NCBI GenBank assembly: GCA_015680685.1 | Contig: MNCI01037736.1 | Span: 24,401 to 50,310, forward strand | DNA length: 25,910 bases | Origin: Gnetum montanum | Taxonomy: Eukaryota > Streptophyta > Gnetopsida > Gnetales > Gnetaceae | Direction of reading: 5' to 3' | Shown here: positions 10,330 to 20,953 of the stretch, piece by piece | Layout of the letters: the number at the start of each line of letters is the position of its first letter | How positions within the stretch are numbered: the first letter of the stretch is position 1 | The notes under the pieces: generated by a model | What the model saw: the letters and a program-made list of their open reading frames with translations, nothing else | What the model was told of the DNA's origin: nothing | Databases searched by the model: none | Made by a program: the position numbers and the translations under genes

Positions 10330-11110
10330 GCTCTTATAATTACAAATGGTATCAGTGCATTACTCAAAGAGATGCAAGTAGTATGAAAGCCTCATTTACT
10401 TTAAAAAGCAAATATAAGAAGGAATCTATTCTAGCTTGGGATATCCCAAAAAACCTTTATTATACCATTGTTCAACCTAGTATTCTTTATGGGTATGTTG
10501 TATGGGGTCCTTTATCAAATAACTATTGGGAACATATAGAAGAAATTTAGAATCTTTTTTTTGCTTAATGAATTTAAAGAGAAGTGATAGACATGATATG
10601 ATATTACAATTCTTGAAGCAAAGATGATGTCATTAGAGGATGAAAATATTTGTCAGTTTATAGCCTACACTCATAATCTTCCTATATCTTTATTGGATAA
10701 ATACTCCAAAAAGTGATGATGAAAACCCATGATAAACCATGGCTTCATGTGGGAGTTATATAACTTAATAAATGGAATATTCACTAATACATTCTGTATT
10801 TTGATCCTAACCAAGTTTATAATTTGACAAAACAAGCAATATTTCAAAACTTTGGGAAATTGTCAAGGAAAAAAAATTCTATTTAAATAGTATCAAGTTA
10901 GTCCTTAATTCAAAGACAAACTATTTAACTGCTACTATCTCTCATCATTTACGATGCATAATTAGTAGAATACAAATGAGATCTCATCACTTGAGAGTTG
11001 AAAGAGGTAACTGGCTTAAAATTCCTCATGAAGAACAAAGATGCTTATGCATTACAAATAACATTGATGGTGAATACTACATGACTAATGATTTTAAATA
11101 TTTAATAATG
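10330..11110 (+). pseudogene. C-terminal part of a different LINE ORF2
   Basis: The plus strand reads SSMKASFTLKSKYKKESILAWDIPKNLYYTIVQPSILYGYVVWGP at 10378-10510, the connection typical of non-LTR RTs (V-Q-P-x-L-L-Y-G-x-E-V-W-G). Further on (about 10955-11060) it reads IISRIQMRSHHLRVERGNWLKIPHEEQRCLC, resembling the R-x-x-x-H-x-L-R-x-E-x-G-R-W motif and following Cys-rich end found in several LINE clades. Frameshifts and stops intervene. The opposite strand and different motifs separate it from the neighbouring L1-like piece. The clade is not assigned. Confidence 0.6.
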
Positions 11111-12739
11111 CTTCTTAATTTTTTTTTTAAGCTTCTTGATTTCTAGATTAGGCTTATGAAACTTGGGAAACATATGTTTCTAGTTCCTTTCAATCTCACC
11201 AATATCCATCTTCATTGTGAAATGATGAGTCTTGCATGAGTGTCATGCTTGTTTTTTATGAGGAAGAGTGTTGCAAAGCAACAAAGCAAAAGCTATACTA
11301 CAAGTTGGAGGAATCAAGTTTGTAGATAGGTAGATTCTAATTATAGTTTCTTTTACTCAAAGGAATGAGTCTCACTTAAATGATTCATCTTCACTTTCAC
11401 TTTTAACCATCAATAATGAAGGTGCGAGCATAAGCATTTATACTAATGTTATAAATTCTTTAGTCTTTGATAATTGTCATAGAAGTAACTTTAAAACACA
11501 TGTTCATGTATACATAGTTATTGAAATTTCAAATCTTTATCTAATATTCGAAAGGACCAACTAATATAGTACATATCCTTAATAGCATTATTAGAAATCA
11601 AAATTATATTCATCCTTTTGTCATTCAATGAAAGCCACAATTGCCACATTAAACAAACTCCATCACAATGGGATATAAGAGATGTTCTAGGTACATTTTA
11701 TAAAGTAGATAACCTAGGATATGGCAAGCTATTTAGATAGGTAACTTAGTATGCTAGCATGGAGTCTACAAAAGTTTGAAAATATGAAGCATGAAGTCCT
11801 TATATATTTTTCAAGATGTGTCAATGAACTCCATAGCCATAATAGTAATAAACAATAGGCAGTTTGCCTCTTAATAGACATAACACCTGTAGTTTTAGCT
11901 CTAGAGGTTAATAAATTGCTTATGTATTAAGAAAGTCCAGTAAAGAAAAAACTCTATAACTCATTCACATTTGATGGTGTAGGTCTCTCTTTTACCTCAA
12001 CCTTGGTTAGTTTCATCATGACCTAATTTTTAAGGTTGATATTATTTTATCCACTTAGCTTGATATGATATCTTAAATTAAGCAATCTATTAGTATACAC
12101 TAATACTAAATTGCTTATTTATCAAGTTGAAAGACACACAACTACTCAAAAAGATATTGGAATTTTTCTCATTCATTGATCCTCTTAAGACTTGCTTGGT
12201 AAGATGAGCATTGAGGTTATGGGTAATCTTCTTTTTTAAAAAAATAATTAAAATAGAGAGCTAACTTAACCATGAGGTTTGTTACGTCATCTAGTCTTGA
12301 AGGTAATCTTAACAATGATCTACAATGTAAAAATGGTAAGCTACATCATAAAAATTGTTGAAATAGTTATTTGAGGTGGAATTTGGCTGCTCAAGGTTGC
12401 TCTCTTGTTTCAAGTACCCATAGACTTAAGGTCCCTAGGAGGTAGAAACAAGAGCTGAAATTCATATAATCTTTATCAAGTAAGTTAAACAACTAATGAA
12501 AAGATCATCAAATTTTATCACGTTCAAATCCAAACTTAAATCTTGCTTCTTATATTTTCCTTTTATGTCTTGAATTTGGAATTTGTACTTGATAAGTCAT
12601 AATCATCATCCTAGCCTTGTCACAAATAAAATAAGACTCACTACATGAGTTCTCTTCAGCAATTCACCTTTATGAAGGGCCAAATTCTTATATATTTGCA
12701 ACATCTTCAAATAATCTTAATTTTTTTTCCTGTGTCTTT
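11111..12739. other. Intergenic or degraded repeat DNA, no assigned gene
   Basis: No known domain was recognised. A plus-strand frame without stops runs at about 11338-11560 (contains NNEGASISIYTNVINSLVF), but it has no convincing start and no family was recognised; it may be a transposon relic. A palindromic TTAGTATACACTAATACTAA lies at about 12089-12108. The remainder is AT-rich. Confidence 0.3.
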
Positions 12740-15405
12740 TTTGGTTTTCCTTTTGAACTTTTTTGGAATAGTGAATAGTAACCTTTTTTAGTATACTCAT
12801 TGTCTAACCTTCTTTCTACATTAGTTAAACAAAGATGTTATTCCTGTAGCTTATCTATAATAGAAGCCACTACAAGCCTTCCTCTAATGTTTGTATTGTG
12901 TGATTTATCTCTTCTTATAATATTCAACATCCATCTAAGTGATCGCACTTCTACCACATTAATTTGTTGTTTGTGACTCTGTTGTACAACCTAACATTTA
13001 ACATCATATAAGATAACAAGCCTAATTACTATCTTGTAAAATTTTCCCTTTAGTTTTATTAGTATTCTTTTATTACATAAAACACCACTAGCTTGTCTCA
13101 TTTTAATCATCCTACCTTAATGTTATTTCTTATATCTTTATCAATCTCGCCACATTATTGAGGCATTGATTCTAGTTAGCAAAATTGTTTGTAGTGAATG
13201 ATTTTTTTGACATTGAATTGTTGCTTCTATTTCACTAGTATTTATGTTTTTACTAAAATTACATTTCATATATTCTATCTTACTTTTATTGATTTTAAGC
13301 TTTTTTATTTTAAAGCATGTTTCCATGCTTACATTTTAGAAGCAATATTTTCTTGAGTTACATCCACCAATACAATATCATCAACAAATAGCATACACTA
13401 AGGGATTTCATCCTATATTTCCTTTGTTAATTCATTTACAACAATAGCAAATAAGTATGAGCTAAGTGCAAACCCTTGACATAGACCTACTATAACTACA
13501 AAATGAGCTGTTATCCATAACCTATTCTAATTCTAGTAGTAGCTCCTTCATATATGTCTTGAATCAATTTAAGATATTCATTAGAGATGTTTTTCCTCTT
13601 TAATGTCCAATAAGTAATATCTCTAAAAACTTTGTCATTTGCTTTTTTCAAGTCTATGAAGATCATATGTAGTTTTTCTTAATGTTTTCTAAATTTCCCC
13701 ATCAATTGTCATATCAAGAAAACAACCTCTATAGTAGATCTCTTTGACATAAATCCAAATTGATTTTATGATACTGTTGATTCAAGTCCAAGATGCTACT
13801 CTATGACTCTCTCCTAAAGCTTCGTAGCACGGCTCATTAGCTTGATCCTTTCATAGTTTACACAATTTTGCCCATCTCCTTTATTCTTGTAGATAAGAAC
13901 AAAAATATTTTTTCTTCAATTTTTAGGTATTTCTTCATCCTTCAAAATTTTGTTAAATAATTGCATCAACCATACAACTCTTGTATCTCCTAATGCTTTC
14001 CATGGTTTTATAGGAATGTTATCTAGTCCAACAGCTTTCCCTTGTTCCATCTTAGATAAAGTTATGTTTGCCTTGAAACATGAAAATTGATTAACCAAAC
14101 CAAAATTTGTTTCTTCTTCTTAGATGTTTTCTTTTGGAAAATTTTCATTTAATAATTCTTAAAGATAATTTTTCCACCTATCCAAAATTGTAGTCTTTTA
14201 TTAGAATTTTTTCATCTACCTCCTTAATGTATTTGACATGATCAATTTCCCTACATTTATTGTTTCTGATTTTTGCCCATTTGTAAATAGATTTTTCTAC
14301 TTTATTTGTTCCTAATTTGTTGTAAAAGTTATCAAAGGCCTTATGTTTGGCTTTGGCTATTGCTACTTTTGCCTCTTTTTTTGCCATTTTGAGCATCAAT
14401 TTATTTTCTTAGTTTCCACTTTACTACCATTCCTTAAAGCATTTTATCTTGTTTTGGACAACATATTGCACTTCATGACTCCACCACCATATCTCTTTTG
14501 GGATGTATTTTTCACTTTTTGTTTCATCTATAATGTGATTTTCAAATTTCTAAATGCAACTTTCCATTTATCCCTAAATTAAATTAGTAGAGCAATCCCA
14601 ATTCCATGTGCCTTCTTGAAGCAATTATTCTCTGAATAAGGTAAGTTGTCTTCCTTCAAATTCCACCATTTTATGCATTGTCTTTTTTTCTCTTGCTACT
14701 TTTGAAATTCCATATAGCTAAAATCATGACCATTAGTCGATGCTAAATTATGAAAAGCCCTCCAAGTATGACCTTGCAGTCTTTGCATATGACCTACTGG
14801 CTTTTACATAGCAAGAAGTGATCATTTTGTGTTTGATCTATTCCACTCTTATATGTAATTAAATGTTCTACCTTCTTTTGGAAATAGGTATTTGGAAATG
14901 AAAGGTTACAAGTACTTGCAAACTCTAGTAATGAAACTTTGTATCATCTTAGTCTCCAAATCCATGTTCTCTATGAATCTTGTCATATTTGATTTTTATA
15001 GATCTAACATAATCATTGAAATCCCCTTAAATGAATACACTTTCTTGATAGGCAATTCCTTGAAGCACCAAATCCATTGTATCTCAAAAGTCTTGTATGA
15101 TAGAATTGCTAGACCAATTTGTGAAACATATATGATGTTGATGATCTCATTTTCAAGTATATGTTTTTTGTCCATAGTAGTATTCTTGTACCCCTATATC
15201 CTTAGACAATGATGTCACTCCATTTTAGTGATTTTATTGGCATAAATAAAAAACTTGTAACCCTCACAAATTTTGAGCCTTTTCCTCTTTTCTTCTTGTT
15301 TCTTGGGAGTAGGCAATGAAAATTTTTAGTTTTTTCATGGCTCTCAATATTTCAAAGGTCTTACTAGTGAGAGTGCCAACATTCAAATATATCATCTATA
15401 ATTTC
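12740..15405 (-). pseudogene. RTE-type LINE, nearly full-span, degraded
   Basis: Minus-strand pieces in order: the endonuclease start (LNVGTLTSKTFEILRAMKK with a following SQETRRKEEKAQ, about 15280-15400); the pre-RT linker (MAKKEAKVAIAKAKHKAF, 14340-14399); RT start (GKAVGLDNIPIKPWKALGD, about 13960-14045); MIFIDLKKANDKVFRDI and YEGATTRIRIG (about 13540-13670); polymerase box FVDD intact at 13377-13388; then KINKSKIEYMKCNFS; and the conserved tail (MRQASGVLCNKRILVKLKGKFYK, then VEVRSLRWMLNIIRRDKSHNTNIRG). These match the plant RTE layout (family knowledge). Many frameshifts and stops, such as TAG before CMLFVDD, make it inactive. Confidence 0.85.
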
Positions 15406-15420
15406 TTTTGCTAAACTTGT

Positions 15421-15580
15421 TTCCTAATGTGGAAATGCACTTGTTTCTTACTTGCACTTGTTCCTAATGTGGAAATGCTTGTCCACTTTTCATAACATCT
15501 AATGTTCAACGTTGCACTTGTCCACTTTTCATAACCTCTAATGTTCAACGTTGCACATCATTGTTACACATCATTGTTAG
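15421..15580. repeat. Cluster of short tandem duplications (periods 40, 39, 13)
   Basis: TTCCTAATGTGGAAATGC occurs at 15421-15438 and 15461-15478 (period 40). CTTGTCCACTTTTCATAAC, followed by a tail ending AATGTTCAACGTTGCA, occurs at 15478-15516 and 15517-15555 (period 39, one mismatch). ACATCATTGTT occurs at 15555-15565 and 15568-15578 (period 13). Three independent duplications lie side by side directly upstream of the RTE endonuclease start, possibly relics of a repeated LINE 5' region. Confidence 0.9.
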
Positions 15581-16556
15581 AGGATGCCTTAACAAGTCAA
15601 GGCTAATTTTCCATAGCAATTGAACTATGATATGTATTGCATCATAGAATGCCCTAACATTTGCAAAATTTAAATTAAAACTCATTTATGAAATTTGACA
15701 AGATTTTACATCTCATTACTCACCCAATACACCCTCCCTTTTTCTTTTTGGCTTGTGATCAACCGGATGAATTTATACTTGGTGTTTTCTATGAATAATT
15801 TTATTTCATTCAGCTGAATCCTCAACATAACTTATGATAGATTACATTTTTCATGATTATAAATGTTTTACATAGCAAGGCCATAAAGATTATTTTAATT
15901 TGGACTCATTCTTGCATCGAGTTCATCCATATACACATATATATGACTTTGTAACCAGTAAGAACATACTTTTTGTGCAAGTTATAAAACTACATATATT
16001 ACGGCCTATTGTGTTTACACAGCCCACAACCCCTGATAAAAAATTTATTGTCTAATCAATGCACTGTTGTTGCCTTTGTCTTTGCCAATTGCATGGTAGT
16101 ACTCAATTTCTATTGGGTTTTTCAGGTTTTGATTTCACTCGAACTGGAACCCATCCATGGGACTTTTGACGCTCATATTCTACAATTTTCTTCTTCAGCC
16201 TAGGCTATCATAGTTTTTCTTATAAAGATTGGTGCCCAACACAATCTCCCTTGCAAAAGATAATGTCTTGTATCATAACAACCGCTGCACTACCGCCCCC
16301 GGGTGGAAGGAATCTACTAACCTGTACTATGCATGCTTAAAATATAACTTTGTTTTACAATGGTCTAGCCTTTGCAGAATTCACATTTACCTTTTGCTTT
16401 TTGCCTTGCATGTATTAATAAATCATATAAAAATCTCAAATAAAGGAATGTAAAAACGATTTAATCCACCATGCTCAATCCTGATCATAATCGAAGATCA
16501 GATATCAATAAAAAGAATGCCGCAATCTGCTACTAATGAGGCCTAATACAGAGGCA
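15581..16556. other. Intergenic region, no gene recognised
   Basis: AT-rich sequence with no recognisable domain on either strand. The open frames near 16009-16453 lack recognisable motifs and codon character. A short GC-richer patch (GCACTACCGCCCCCGGGTGG) sits at about 16286-16305. The last 60 bases lie immediately 3' of the RCC1 remnant and may include its former untranslated tail. Confidence 0.3.
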
Positions 16557-16944
16557 TCAACAAATGTGCTTCACTGGGAACATGAATCCAGTTCTACAAC
16601 ATGCTGTTAATACAATCGAATCTGATTCATTGAAAGTATGAAGGTAAACCACTTTAGGATCACGCCAATCATATTCATTTCCCAAACCAACTTGGCCATG
16701 TTCATCACAGCCCCAAGTCATCAAAAGCTCGGTCTGCACAAAATATGGAAACAAGGAATTGCCAACAAAAATAGGAGGTATTTGCCTTGCTTGAGACGAC
16801 AAAAAAGATTGCTTGAGATACATTTATATGTTTTTAAGTACCTGTGATAATAGCAAAGTGGTAAGCTGCACCAGCAATTAGCTTTATCCTTTATCCCTTC
16901 AAATGAATCTACCTTTTTTTAATCAATACGATCAGTGTCTTCCC
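16557..16944 (-). pseudogene. RCC1-repeat gene remnant, last two exons
   Basis: Two exon-like blocks on the minus strand flank an intron-like 108-base segment (16734-16841, GTACTT...TTTTGTGCAG). The first, 16842-16944, follows a TTTTCTTGGATTTTAG acceptor and encodes GEDTDRID, a stop, KKVDSFEGIK, then LIAGAAYHFAIIT after a frameshift. The second, 16557-16733, encodes TELLMTWGCDEHGQVGLGNEYDWRDP and ends VKHIC before TGA. G-x-x-x-x-G-Q-x-G-L-G is the RCC1 blade signature, and LIAGAAYHFAI is the usual blade end. The lesions are an in-frame TAA, a 7-base tandem duplication GATAAAG that shifts the frame, and an exon junction out of phase by one. Upstream exons were not found nearby. Confidence 0.8.
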
Positions 16945-17379
16945 CTAAAATCCAAGAAAATATTCTCATAGAGGAATAATGATCTGTAACATTTATCTAA
17001 CCTATTGCTAACTGTATCACTAACATAAATACATAAAACAGTAGCATACTTCGCTACATTCTGCAAAAGTTGCGACACAGCTCGTCTCATTCCTCAAAAA
17101 ATGCAACATCTTCATGTGCACAAAGGCTTTCCTCAGCATTAGGTTTCTTTTTTCTGTATTCTACCCTTTTTTTAACACAAATCTCCTTCAAGCCAATAGA
17201 TCCACAATTCACCATCCTCTGTTGTTTGAAATAAAGATATACCATGTTCCAAAACATTTTCATCTTAGGATCATTAAAACTAAACACAATGACATTATGA
17301 CTGAAACTTCATTAACATCTACGTGCGGACATTAATTGGAATCTCTTAAGATTGGAGTTGAGGTGAATCGGAGAAAACA
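16945..17379 (-). other. 3' flank of the methyltransferase-like gene
   Basis: Between the TAG stop at 17380 and the RCC1 remnant there is no recognised coding sequence. An open stretch on the minus strand (NDPKMKMFWNMVYLYFK...) has no recognised family. The 3' untranslated region and polyadenylation site of the upstream gene probably lie here; no unambiguous AATAAA was pinned to it. Confidence 0.4.
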
Positions 17380-19196
17380 CTACTCTGATATTTTTATATA
17401 TATCATCTGTGTGTACCCATTGAACACTGATTTCTCAAGACTGCTCAAGCCGAAAGTTTCAAATAACTCGGGCTTATCATCACCAATTATTGGGTCAATG
17501 GAACGTGCAGGGTCATATCTTGTCTGATGTGTAAGTAATGGCCCTGCTACGGGGGGAAGCTCCCAATAAAGATCCAATACAGATTCAACCAATTTGCTGT
17601 TTTGCAGATGTTCATCTTGTGTGATGACCTTGTAGCTGTGGTTAAAGTTATCCCTCATCTGTCCCCTAACACCCCACCACATGTTCCCAGGAGCACAAAG
17701 TTCTTGTATATCCAAAGCCTTCTCCCACAAATCCTTTCTCTCCGCTCTGATAATAGCTTCATCACTCTCCTCATTGCAGTAATGTCCACCACCTGAGCAT
17801 AGTTTAGGTATAAGAAAAAGGCTTTAAATGAACAGCCCAACACAGCAACATACAAAATAACTCAAGCAGTTTTCAATTTTTAACTTAGATTGCAAAAACA
17901 AAACTATCGTCATTGATCACTGTATGATGCAGTTTATTCGATAATAATATACCGAATCAAATATTTTTATCTTAGTGATTCATAATAGCATCCTGTTGAA
18001 ACAGATCAGGGGAAAATCATTAGCATCTTAGAACTGAAAAGAATCAAACCTTGTATGTGAGGCTGATCACATATTTGGCGAAGAGAGTAATGGTCTCCAG
18101 TTCCAGTGTCATAATTGTCCTCAAAAATTAGATGCCTAAATCCTCCCTTAAATGCCTGTTTCAATCTTGATATCATGAAGGAAAACAAAAAAAGTTGTAA
18201 TTTAGAAACGATGAATTAATCATAGCCCTGTTTTCCAGTAAAGATACTTCGGCAAAAAAGAATTCCCCAAGGACAACAAAAATACTAACAGTATCCAAGT
18301 TTAGTTTGTCTAAAGAATTTTAGTTCACATTCACTCACCTTTTTAGTTCATTCTGATGATCATCAAAGAAAACCACCACTTGGCTTTGGTCGGAAATACC
18401 ATACTCTTCCATGACTGATTTCCAGTCAATACTTCCAAAATCAATAAATTTCTTTCCTGAATAATATTTGCAATTGGAATCAACGTATGCAGGCCCTTTC
18501 TTCAGATACTTCTCAGGATGCCTGGGGGTGATTGAAATAATAGGCTTATCAGGCATTGCCTGCCTCAAAACCCACGTAGAGTGGCCTTTAAAAGCACCGC
18601 TCTCTATCATCAGATCCGGTTTTAAGCTCCTTGTAATGAACCAAAGCCCAAAGCTGTGATCAAAACCCATGCCAAACATGTTGTTTTTGATGGGTCTTGC
18701 CTGATAAATTGGCACAAACTCTTTCAGGGCAGCAAGCAAATCCTTTCTTGTCCAATTAACAGATCTACCATGCCTTGACCTGCCTAAAATGTACACATAC
18801 GCATTAGACGCTTCGAAAAAAAAAAAACAAAACAAAACAAAACGTCAAATGTAAGCTCAATGCTCGTCCAGCCAAAACCTAACCTCTTTTTCCGAATTTG
18901 ACTTCTAATTACACATGAACAGATATACAAAGAGAGTAGCGAAAGTAACAGAACATACACCAAGGGACTCCCAGAGATCCAAAATCCGAGGAAATTTTGT
19001 TGCCGTTAATAACCGCTTCTGCAACAGCAGCATCACTTGTGCTATTCTTTTTGAGAGATCCGCTCCATTCGCAGAAAATGACAGCAAGAAACAACAAAAA
19101 TGACACCAAAAGGCACACTGTTACGGCATTCTGCCTGCCTGATGGGCTGAATTTACCGGCCACTTTGGTGGTTCTGTGCATTCCAAACATACCCAT
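17380..19196 (-). CDS. Methyltransferase-like single-pass membrane protein, 4 exons, 403 aa
   Basis: Exons on the minus strand: 18959-19196, 18339-18783, 18050-18165, 17380-17792. Donors are GTATGT, GTGAGT, GTTTGA; acceptors end TTTTAG, ATCAAG, CTCAG; junction phases 1, 2, 1 all agree, giving 1212 bases and a TAG stop. The start is the ATG at 19196 (MGMFGMHRTTK); the codon at 19211 is TTG. Residues about 24-42 are a hydrophobic segment after a basic head, suggesting a type II membrane anchor (Golgi or ER, inferred). The soluble part has MIESGAFKGHSTW at about 138-150, like an AdoMet-binding glycine motif, VVFFDDHQNE at 215-225, FEDNYDTGTGDHYSLRQICDQ from 242, then WWGVRGQMRDNFNH and a conserved end (PPVAGPLLTHQTRYDP, NGYTQMIYI). 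It resembles a plant-conserved, annotated methyltransferase-superfamily protein of unknown substrate. No broken codon was seen. Confidence 0.9.
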
Positions 19197-19933
19197 TCTC
19201 CTCAAATTCAAAGTTCTCTGGCCAAATTTACAGTTCTCTCACACTGCAACTTCTGTGAAGGACCCGGATCTCAGAGATGTGACCTCGGCTGCAGCCACAA
19301 AATTCATCCCAGCAAATTCATTTCCAATTTCCCTGCAAATCTGAACCCCCATGAAAAGCCTAAAAGTCCAATCATACCTAACTTTCCCCATAACCCAGAA
19401 ACCCTGCACAGAAAACTCGAACACATACCCGGAACAGGAAAGCTACCGGTAGCCTAAAAGCTTTCCTGAAAAAACACCTGGTTGCAGAAGGGATCGCTGC
19501 AAAAGCTGGAATCCTGCAACGGCGGATGAGCAGTTGGTGAACTTCACAAACAAAATGTGGGAACGAAAAAGCAATAGCTGGAAAAGAAAAAAAAACATAC
19601 GCAGAGTTGTGAAATTTGATGACTAGACAGAGGACCACCCCCTATGAGTGATCTCAAGTCCCGGGAAAGATTCAGAACAAGGCACAGAAATTTCACGGAC
19701 AGATTGAAGGGTTTGCTGCTTTTTCTCTGTACTTTGGCCTCTACATGTGTCAGCAATCATGCAGCATTGAATAAGCAGTAACATTCTCTCCAAAAAGTCA
19801 AGGCCACAGCCCACAGGACTAAGCTAATGTTCGTGTGCGTGAAACGAAATCCCCTGCTGCATGTGCCTCTGTTCCCAACCGTAGTTTCATGAAAGTAATC
19901 AATCAACAACAGAACTGTAGCAGAATGCTTACC
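19197..19933 (-). other. Likely 5' leader with a candidate leader intron
   Basis: A strong donor on the minus strand, CCAG followed by GTAAGC, puts an exon end at 19933. Candidate acceptors before the ATG are TTTTTTCAG (exon from 19465) and ATTTGCAG (exon from 19332). Either would give a 5' untranslated intron of roughly 470-600 bases. The unspliced stretch contains upstream ATG frames; whether they remain after splicing is unknown. The sequence is richer in G and C than the flanking repeats. Confidence 0.4.
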
Positions 19934-20161
19934 TGGAATATCCCAGTCCCAGATGTTGCTGTGCAGCCCAGCCAGCAACTTTACCGTTGGTTGAAGGTGG
20001 GTTTCTTGCGCAGTAAAAGCTCTGCAATGAAATCCTACGGCTGCAGGTAAAGGCAGCAGCCCAAATTCTATGAAAGTTCTGCAATGGGACCGCCGTACAC
20101 GAGGATAAAGCCCCTCAAATGTTGGGCATCAAGGACGCCATTAATGACACAGCACAGAGTT

Positions 20162-20216
20162 TTATTGGAATTTTCAGCTTCCAGTCCCTACCACCACCAG
20201 TTATTGGAATTTTCAG
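20162..20216 (-). promoter_or_regulatory. Duplicated CCAAT-containing element, possible promoter
   Basis: TTATTGGAATTTTCAG occurs at 20162-20177 and again at 20201-20216. On the gene's strand each copy reads CTGAAAATTCCAATAA, that is a CCAAT box in an identical 16-base context, 39 bases apart. They lie about 230-280 bases upstream of the candidate leader exon end at 19933. No convincing TATA box was found, so the promoter role is inference; the repeat is directly visible. Confidence 0.35.
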
Positions 20217-20748
20217 TTCCCTATACCCTACAACAACACGAGAGAAGCAGAGGTTTCCATTTTGCCCTAATTGCACTTGGCCCACATACAACCCACGAGC
20301 AGAAACATGAATCATAATGCTCTTGCAAAAAATTACTATCCATTCAGCAGCTGAGCTGGTGCTCATTTTTGTTTGTGGGTGTGGCAATGATTATGCAGTG
20401 ATGATTGCCACTGATTACCTGTAAAAAAATGATCACGGAGCAGCATGGGATAACCATATAATAGAAAGTGCTAGTTTAACAAAAATGGTAACCAAATCTC
20501 GCCATCACTCATAATTTTAAACATGCCCTCGAGAGATTTCATCCTCAGACAAAGGTTGAACATTTGTTCGCTTCCTTGAGGCGTGGCTCATGTGCCTTAA
20601 GCAATAGTCCCTTGGTTGTCATGTGCCACGGAATTGTTACAGCGTGGGTTGCAGGTGAGATGTAAATCATGCCATGCTTCGGAGTTTCAAAGACTTCCTC
20701 ACTTACATCTATCTAAGCCATTAAATATTGCTCAATTGGTCAAACACT
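20217..20748. other. Upstream intergenic region, no gene recognised
   Basis: No recognisable coding sequence or repeat. Sequence composition falls from moderate GC near 20270-20390 to AT-rich. It may hold distal promoter sequence of the minus-strand gene. Confidence 0.3.
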
Positions 20749-20792
20749 TATTTAACTTCTATAAATCTTGGGGTATACTTTCAATTGGTTAA
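20749..20792 (+). mobile_element. SINE tail fragment
   Basis: AACTTCTATAAATCTTGGGGTATACTTTCAATTGG-type sequence matches the 3' half of SINE copies 1-3 (AACTTCTATAAATC...GGGTGTACCTATG...CAATTA). No box A or B precedes it. It lies about 15 bases upstream of SINE copy 1, in the same orientation, so tail and head are adjacent. Confidence 0.6.
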
Positions 20793-20806
20793 ACACAACA
20801 ATAAAC

Positions 20807-20953
20807 AATGAAGTGCTAGCTTAGTGGTATAGGCCTTAGCCTTGTAATTGAAGATTATAGGTCCAATTCTACTAAGTAGCACCGAGTTATAAACTTCTAT
20901 AAATCATGGGTGTACCTATGATTCCAATTATTTTGGGTTCCAACACCCACCCC
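20807..20953 (+). mobile_element. tRNA-derived SINE, copy 1
   Basis: Starts AATGAAGTGC, with an RNA polymerase III box-A-like TAGCTTAGTGG at 20817-20827 and a box-B-like GGTCCAATTCT at 20860-20870, a tRNA-like spacing. A tRNA-unrelated body follows (GAGTTATAAACTTCTATAAATC, then TGTACCTATG) and it ends GGTTCCAACACCCACCC. About 147 bases. It is too divergent past box B to be a tRNA gene. Confidence 0.75.

Noticed and set aside
15421-15580. CRISPR-like array
   Set aside because: Only two copies per unit with no regular spacers, and the context is a plant nuclear genome.
16009-16453. Two open frames on the plus strand downstream of the RCC1 remnant
   Set aside because: No motif, no splice context, and no recognisable family on either strand.
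19197-19211. Start of the host protein at 19211
   Set aside because: The codon there is TTG. The first in-frame ATG is at 19196 and the hydrophobic anchor follows it at a normal distance.
19378-20387. Numerous open frames on both strands upstream of the host gene
   Set aside because: Many overlap each other on opposite strands, several lack ATG starts, and none has a recognisable domain; the region fits a leader and promoter better.
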